Of a DNA stretch of 64,000 nucleotides, positions 56,829-64,000 are shown piece by piece. Under the pieces are notes generated by a model. It had not been told where the DNA came from. It worked only from the letters and a program-made list of their open reading frames with translations, and ran no database searches. How positions within the stretch are numbered: the first letter of the stretch is position 1; every line of letters begins with the position of its first letter. This stretch comes from Tribonema minus (lineage: Eukaryota; Sar; Xanthophyceae; Tribonematales; Tribonemataceae). The translations under genes and the position numbers were made by a program. The DNA lies in the NCBI GenBank assembly GCA_017506865.1, contig JAFCMP010000011.1:1-64000 (forward strand), read 5' to 3'.

Positions 56829-59800
56829 ATGTTTTTCGTGCAATCGAAGCAGCGACGGCGCAGACGAAAGCGGCGCAGGCAGAATGCCTGCTTGCTCCTG
56901 TGCCTGGCGCTCCTGCCTCTGGCGGCCTGCCACCCCTGCGATGGGCTCGAGGAAGGCGATCCAACACTGCACTGCTGCGTGGCGGCAGGGTATGCCATAG
57001 CGACTGAAACTGAGGCTCAGATGCTGGAAATAGCAGCGGCAAAGGAGCGCGTCGGCGATGCCGTCTATGATGAGCTCTTGGAAGATTGCATAGAGCGGAA
57101 ACGGCAGTATGCGGAAGGGACCTGCAAGGCAGCTTTTCAGCTGCTGTACTCGCACACAAAGGTTACGTGCACCAACCCTCCTTTCACGGGGCGCCACCTG
57201 ATGGAGCAGATAGGCGAGCTGCTGAATTCGGAGCCCACTGAACAAGACGCAGAGATGACCTGGAGCGTTCATTCCCTTCGAGAGGTTGGTCTTTGTTCAG
57301 GAGCATCCGACACATAGTAAGACAGTTTTTGTTGGTGATTGACTTACCTCAAGAAAAATCTGACTGCCTCAGTGGCTTGACCATTTGTGCATTCGCAAGA
57401 CAGTTGCAGTGTGGTTGACAAAGTGCCCAGCTGGCATGCTGAACCAGCGTTCAAAGTGACAGCACACAATGCGTTGTGCAATGTGGGGTTGATTCACTGC
57501 TAGCTGGGCGTTCACTTGATTGCAATGCTTGATAGTATATTCTGCCACTCTACGTTGTTTCACTCTCAAGACCTTGTTGATCAACTTTGATTGTATTCTT
57601 GGTGCAAGCCTGTTGAGAGCACATTATCCACAACCCCAGTCACGACAAAGGATGGACATGCAAAGGCCAGGTGGAAGCTAACGGATCACACGTGAAACTC
57701 CACTCACTGCACAGACTGACTCGTCCAGACAAAGTCAGAGCCAGAGCAGCGAGACTGCAGCATTTTGGATAGCATGGTGTAACCAAGCCTAGTGTTGCGT
57801 ATTGGTGCCATGATATATGAACACCCTTGCCTCGAACGCTAAAAAGCTTGCACACAGAAGTCCTTTTGTCTACTGTGGTTATGGTGGCACTGTTTGACTC
57901 GTGGCCAATGACTGCAGCAGCGGCGACCACGGTTATTGGTGGAAGGCACTTGCGGCTAACCATCCCTTGTCACCTAGAGCTCAACAATCTTTTTGATTCG
58001 TTTTTCATATGTAATAAATCACGGTGACACAGGCATATGCTGCTTTGAATAGGGAATTTGGAAATAATTTGCAATTTGGTAACTCCAGTTTGGGTAAATC
58101 TGTGCGGAGTCTGGTGGGGCACTCGTTTTGGTACCTGGCCATGGGTGCTGATGAGACTTGTCAAACATGTAAGAGCATGCATAAGCAGCACTTATGCTGT
58201 GACGCGTTGTACCCATCACAACTCTTTTGCCGCCTCAGGAGTGCCGAAAGCGCAGGTTTCTCATATGGACCCGCAACAACATGGATTTTTTTGCAGGCCA
58301 TAGCCACAAGAGGTGTGTGCGCCAAGCCCTACTTGTCTCATCGTGAAGCTTGTAATTGAGCTGAGGCACTAAACTAAAGCGTGCAGGTATGACGCTTTGC
58401 GCCAAATGTCCAAAGAACGCATTTCTACAGCATTTGGTATGAGCAGATAAACGCAACACACAAGGCTGCATAAGGTACCAATCCACATTGCTGCCGCATG
58501 CTGCACCCCTGACTGCTGAGCAGAGATCAGGCAATTTGCTCAGCATCCGTGGGCATCGACACGCTGCACATTTGCTATTCAAGCTGAGTTCACTTAGGTG
58601 CATGGCATCAGTGAGCTGCAAGTCGACGAGTTCAGAAGTCAGTGCGTGTCTCATCGCTCCGACAGCATGCAACGTACAGTTCCCCGCTTTCAGCCTCACA
58701 CTCAGACTCCACGACACCACACAACGTAACGTAACGAGGGAAAACATGCTTGGTGCAGGCTTCTACGTGGACATGATGGTCCGGTGTATGACTTTCTCAG
58801 CAGACTTGAAAAACCAGTCGCAACGGCTGTGTCAAGGCCTTTTCCTACGAGCGTGAAAATCAGATGCCGGGTGCTGCACAAACTGCACAAGATACGGCAG
58901 CAACACGGGGCAGCTAAGGCGAAATGTGTGTGCCGTTGCCTTGCAGGTTCTCACTGCAATGTGCCTTCTGGGAAGCACACGTGCTCAACAGGACACTGGT
59001 GATGGATGATTTCACCGGCATGGACAAGTGAGCCCCCATTTCACCACGGTGCATAAATGTTGAAGTCTGCCCCGGCATCAACTTACATTCCACAGCATTG
59101 TCTTCTGTTGCACTATGCGGCACTGATACGTGCATGTTGGTCACAAGGACCATGCCCACCGCAACAGTCGTCGGCATTCACACAGCATCCGCATAATTTC
59201 AAGATGATCTTGTGGTTTGTTTGGCATACTCCACACTTGCCACATGGCACAAGACCGCGTTTTCTTGAAGCTCAAATGAGCACAAGCCTTCGCTGTCCAT
59301 CGGTTGTAGCCCATTCATGAGCTGCTCTTTATTGCTTCTCATGACGTATTGCAGATACGTGTGGCTTTTAAATCAGTCAAGTGATGCCTGGAAAAACAAC
59401 AGTCTTGTAGTAGTTCAGTGACGTGTGAACGCCAAGAAGCAGCTGGTGTGTAGTCTCCCTGTAAATTGTGCTTGACATATGATAACCTGCTGGATCTTCA
59501 TACGACTCCTGTTGCCCGCTATCCCCTCGCATTACAGAACGCACACAGGCACCGCCAACAACATGGAGGTTCCATTCACTGCGTGGTACAGAATCGATGC
59601 GCTTGACCTCCTGCCAGCTGGAGGCATGATGTACCATGAGTTTGTCAGGGGATGCGGAGCCCCCGGTGTGCTTACACAGGTACATGAAGTTCTTTTTTCC
59701 ATCACATGACTTTCATCAGCGGACATGATGCAATGGTTTTTGGTGTGGACTCTCACGAGCACGGATCATGCATTGGCATGTCGCGTTCTGCTGTTAGCAA

Positions 59801-62800
59801 AGGATGCCCATGGCTCACCTGATTCTGTTGACCATGAAGCTAGACTGTACCTGTCAGTAGTCACAAGGCTCCAAGTGCGTTGTGTACTTTGAAGTTTATA
59901 TACTTTATAAGCTCACATGTGTTGCCCAGGTACATCAGCCTCGTGAGCAGGCATCGTGTCGCATGTGTGGCATTTGGAAATCATTCAAAAATCAAGGCAT
60001 CTAGGCTCACGTGTAACAGCTTGGAGTTGTTCAAGACCCTTTGTTCAGCAGGTGGCGTCGGCAGCGCCAATCTACCGATCTTCACTCTGCCCGCCATTCC
60101 TGACCTATGCTTCCCTTGCTGGGTGCTGTCAAGGCAGCGACAAATTTCAACACGCCAGGCAGCTATGCTTTGCCCTGGCCCTAAATCCGCTAGTAAATCA
60201 ATGCGTGCCTGCACACGCAGCCTGACACATTGACGTTAAAGTGCACTCTATCAACTCACTCCACCATTTCTGCATGTGCGTACACTCTCAGGACAATGGA
60301 GATGTTGCGATAGTGGCGTCTGGCGCCAGCCTGCACGACGTGCGTGGCAAGTCGCGATACCCGCTGCTAGTGCGCGAATGGGACCGTCAAGCGCCCCTGG
60401 AACCTATGGCCAAATACGGCTTTCATATCTGCCACAAGCACTTCGATTCAGCCAATCCACTCAGCCACAAGGAGCCCGGCGCAGACTATGAGGTGGCGCA
60501 GCAGTACGGGTGAGTGAGTGAGTGAATGAGTCCGGGATAACTTCAATGATGTGTTGACGTTTTCTATTGATGTTTGTATCGCATGTTCTGGGATTGTGTG
60601 CAGGGTTGTGTGTTGTACTTTGTGAGGGCATTTGTGACCATTTGCAGATTATGTGCTCCGATCTCACTTCAGTACCCAGACGCCAGAGTCTATGAGCATT
60701 TGCAAATGATGTGCAGCTTTGTAGGTGCAGCACTCAGGTCCTCATGTCACGAGGAATGGGCGTTGGCACCAGGAAGCATGTGCTCTCACTGTAGCACTGT
60801 AGACTAGCATACCATCCTCGAGGCCCTTCTTCTGCACTGTGCTCCTTAACCTATGCAAACCTTTGCCTCGCTGCTTTGAACATCGTCGAATCGCTGGTTG
60901 AGCTGAGGAACACATGATGTAAAGGCTCCTTCCTCATGGCGGGCCGAAGGTAGTACATCAGAGGTACTGGATTGGTTTGCTGCACATTTGTGCGTAGATA
61001 GCAACCTCATTATGCAGTTCCTGTCCAGCTTTGGGGGTGTCAGTCTGAGCAAACTGCCATAAACTGCGGCCTCTGCCTCAGCTTACGTCCCTCGTTTTCA
61101 TGACTAAAAGTACACTTTGCCGCAGTGATGCCAATACCTCAGACATGATGCCCACAAGCACGCGAGCGCGCTCTTCTTCAGTAATCGCGGACTTACTTGT
61201 AGCTATAATGGCCCCAAGAGAGGCCGGGTGTCCTATGCATTCCTAGGGTTTACTTGTATGCAGCACCCTAGTCTGCACTGCGCGTCAAGAGGTTTACCGC
61301 TGGCGCTGCACCACAGCCCAGCATCCGCGCTCCGCGTGTGTGCGCCTTGATGCGCTCAGTACCTGAGTTGCTGGTGCTCTGAAAGATAAACCCCAGCAGA
61401 TCAAGAAGCATGCACTGTTGCCTCTGCCCCGCTGCTGCCGGCGCGCACAGAGCCGGGTTTGCGCCGTGGGTGCACGCGCTTGAAGCGCAGATCATGGACA
61501 GGCTGGCACTTGCGCTTCAAGAAGCGCACGCGCAGCATGCGGATGCTGTGCTGGCCTGCCTGCACGTGCGGAGGGGGGATAAAGTGTCCAGGGTGGGCCA
61601 ACAAGCAAGGTGCGCATTGCAACTGACGCAACTCACGTCAGATGACGAAGTGTGACATGCAGATTCGAAACAGGTCTTCCTCAAATGCTTTGCAATTGCC
61701 TCAGTATGCGTCGAAAGTAACGCAATAAAACATATGCGCAACTGCCCCTATGTGCATTTCTCACTGACCTTGTGACGTCGATTACAGCACCACCCAATGG
61801 CAGTGGCCTGCGTCTCTACCTCTTTTCACAAGTAGACAAGCACAGCAGGAGCGATCTGCTGCTGCTGCGACCATAGGCATCGCACATGCTGTAATCTGTG
61901 TCGGAAACTTGCACAAGTGACACCACGTTCTGCTGAAGCGCATTGTTTTGCCTGGTCGCAGCTCACTCTGCTGAGCATCATCTGCTGCCTCGCGACACTG
62001 CAGGTACCCCAATCTGGACTTTGAGACCTCCCCCGAGGGCATCCTGCAGACGATCAAGCCCCACGTGCCTCAGGGCTCGGTGCTCTACATCGCCACCAAT
62101 GAGCCAGAGGTGGCGACGTTCTTTGAGCCACTGCGCGAGCGCTACAGCGTTTTTACGCTGGTGCACATTCCAGACATTCTGAACCCGAAGGATTTCCTGG
62201 GGTCCAGCTTGGCGATGATAGACTACGAGGTGACATGTTTGTGGTTAGGGTTGAAGTTTGGCTTCAGGAGGAATTGAGCGGTGAATGTGTTGCTCATCGC
62301 CATTGAATACTTTGCTGTACCAGCTCCACTGCGTTATTAAAGTTGGCTGGTTTTACAAGGCATGCAGCTCGCGCTCATTGCCGCAAGTTGGTGTGCCTCA
62401 CTCACAAGCAGACCTCCAGGACTTGTAGTATTCTGTGGCACTGTTGAAGTTGCCTATATTTTGGCAACAGGTGTCGTAGGCGCCATATCCGTTGCATCAT
62501 TTTGCAGTCGCTGATACTGTCACTGACGGAGCACAGTCAGTGCTATGTGCTTTTTCGACATCCCACAAGGAGGATATCCGCTGGATTGTACTTCTAGCGT
62601 ATTACACGAAGCTCAAAGCTCAGAAAAAAAAGTGCTCCGTACATGAAGGTGGGCATTGTGTGTTGGTGTGTAATGATGCGTGTAGGAGGCGTTGGCAATT
62701 GCAGATCACAACCGATAGGGAGTTGGCAGCAGTAAGGTAATGGCACCGTCATTTTTGATATGGTCATCGGAAATCAACATGTCATCATGTAAGTATACGC

Positions 62801-63155
62801 TTCCAGTTTGAGCACATCAGCCACCTGCAGATGCACTCCCTTCAACCCAGCATGTGCGCACTCACTGATCCAGATACTGTTGGTGACCATGAGTTCGCAC
62901 GGCACAATAGTGCAGATTGGTGGTTGTGTGCATGCCACAAGCGGTATCCGTAGGCTGCTTTCAAGATGCAAGCTGCTGGCATGCTCAGCATCCTGCGTGC
63001 CTCTATTTACACGCACACGTTGCTTGCTTTTCTCGGGTGGCGCTTGTGTTGTCGTGCAGATTCTGGACAAGTGCCCTCAGGTGATTCCGACATTCAACTC
63101 GGAACACACCAAGGGCTTTGAGCAACACATCACTCTGTCCAAGTCTGACAAATGA
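56829..63155 (+). CDS. GDP-fucose protein O-fucosyltransferase-like, type II membrane protein
   Basis: Eight exons: 56829-57284, 58239-58312, 58947-59027, 59538-59679, 60292-60509, 61451-61609, 62004-62229, 63060-63155. They sum to 1452 bases (483 residues), with all phases matched. The N-terminus is very basic (RRRRRKRRR), then hydrophobic (ACLLLCLALLPLAAC), as in Golgi/ER type II glycosyltransferases. Family motifs follow: FSLQCAFWEAHVLNRTLVM (the LNRTLV block), CLHVRRGDK at about residue 360 (the GDP-fucose-binding HxRRGDK loop), GSVLYIATNEPEVATFFEPL and QVIPTFNSEHTKGF. It should transfer fucose to Ser/Thr of proteins in the secretory pathway; the exact substrate is unknown. An extra in-frame exon near 60052-60125 (VASAAPIYRSS) cannot be excluded. 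Exon 1 was joined on phase and on the type II layout. Confidence 0.75.
57830..58015 (-). repeat. Dispersed repeat, copy 2 (inverted)
   Basis: Inverted counterpart of 27005-27190, located in the first intron of the O-fucosyltransferase-like gene. Identity is high across ctaggtgacaagggatgg and the cacgagtcaaacagtgcc block. Confidence 0.65.
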
Positions 63156-64000
63156 CAGTGGCTGCAGGGCAGCTTCAAATGGGCATTCCAACGGGCAGAT
63201 TATTGCTGTATGTATTGCACCAGCACGGTACGCTTCACTGGCTGTATGCACCCATAATGTGTGCAGTTGCTTGCAGGCCTGTTTTGTGAGCGCACACATC
63301 AGCAAAACTGGTGCACATATGTGGTGGTGGCGAATGGCAATTGAACATGCAACATCAACATACTTGAACAACTGAAACACAAGGGGGCCTGCAGCACCAC
63401 ATGATGCTCGCTGAGCAAGCACATTCTAGCTGACGCTGCTGCCTTACCCCTCAGCATTCTTGCCCTGTCAATGCGCTTGAACATGTCAGCAGAGCTAGCG
63501 CATGACCCTCCCTGTACATTGCATCGCATGGCTCCCTTTCAAAAGGCTTTGACATAGCATATGTGCAGTGTCGGGCGATGTGTTTAAAAATCACCAAGTC
63601 GCACAAGTGCACACCAGCAGCAGTGTGCAGCGCATCAGCTTTAGGCCTCCTCAGTATGATGTTTCGTACTGTTGCTCGAGCAGGATGCGGCACTGATTAA
63701 ACGAAGTGCAAGGCATCTCGGCAACAAATCAACAAAAAGCATTGCCTGCTTGCAGCACAAAATCTCCTCCTTGTAAGCAGGAAGGGGTGGGAAGATGTGA
63801 GCAGGGCAGTGAGTGCAGCTGTGCATTCAGACACACCAGTGTGGGCGCAGATGGAAATGCAGTATTGATTATTATGGACACTGACAGCACCACTTGCATT
63901 GAACACCATGAGCTGAGGGGAGGCGTTGCCTCCCTGTAGCTGGAACACCAAAAAAACTGCTGTTCAACACATCGGCCGTGAAACTCACACAGTGCTGCTG
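63156..64000. other. 3' flank, no gene seen
   Basis: Downstream of the O-fucosyltransferase-like stop. Short frames on both strands show no domain, and no repeat or RNA gene is evident before the window ends. Confidence 0.45.

Noticed and set aside
56538-57272. 244-codon minus-strand frame
   Set aside because: Antisense to exon 1 of the O-fucosyltransferase-like gene, which has a signal anchor and consistent splicing.

Overview
This is intron-rich eukaryotic nuclear DNA. Genes are split by GT-AG introns (donors mostly gtgagt, gtaagt or gtgagg), there are no operons, and the mobile elements are of eukaryotic type. The domain set (a CbxX/SpoVK-like triple AAA+ protein, a Golgi-type protein O-fucosyltransferase, a P-loop sulfotransferase-like protein), high-GC repeats and many short introns fit a microalga, most plausibly a green alga. 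That placement is an inference with moderate to low confidence.

Layout. Bases 1-15136 hold a head-to-tail array of one non-LTR retrotransposon: the 3' end of copy A, a frame-broken copy B and a nearly intact copy C. Its ORF2 has N-terminal zinc-finger-like motifs, a reverse transcriptase, and a C-terminal CCHC plus restriction-like endonuclease as in R2-type elements. Gene 1 (15178-18568, +) starts 42 bases after the array. Bases 18.9-23.3 kb are gene-poor, with a tRNA-like SINE head and a decayed Helitron-type (DUF6570-like) gene. Bases 39959-23306 (-) carry one large gene of about 18 exons encoding a ~1680-residue protein with three AAA+ modules. Its first three exons are clear paralogues of exons 1-3 of gene 1. 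Bases 39.96-43.7 kb have no confident gene. Bases 43739-54494 (+) encode a sulfotransferase-like protein of ~532 residues. Bases 54.5-56.8 kb contain a long inverted repeat and a decayed F-box/ankyrin-like gene. Bases 56829-63155 (+) encode a type II membrane O-fucosyltransferase-like protein of ~483 residues. Exon models were built by hand from splice sites and reading phase; phases agree across all joined exons except for two single-base slips in the AAA+ gene.

The most unusual signal is that exon-intron junctions are repeatedly tandemly duplicated inside introns. In one AAA+ intron the donor edge occurs five times and the acceptor edge six times, each copy with its piece of coding sequence and mostly an intact splice site. 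Four further junctions in two genes show the same pattern. Other notable points are the shared secretory-looking N-terminal module of gene 1 and the AAA+ gene, retroelement ORFs in one frame separated by a single TAA, a perfect 27-bp intronic hairpin, and single-base slips that suggest either decay or unpolished long-read sequence.
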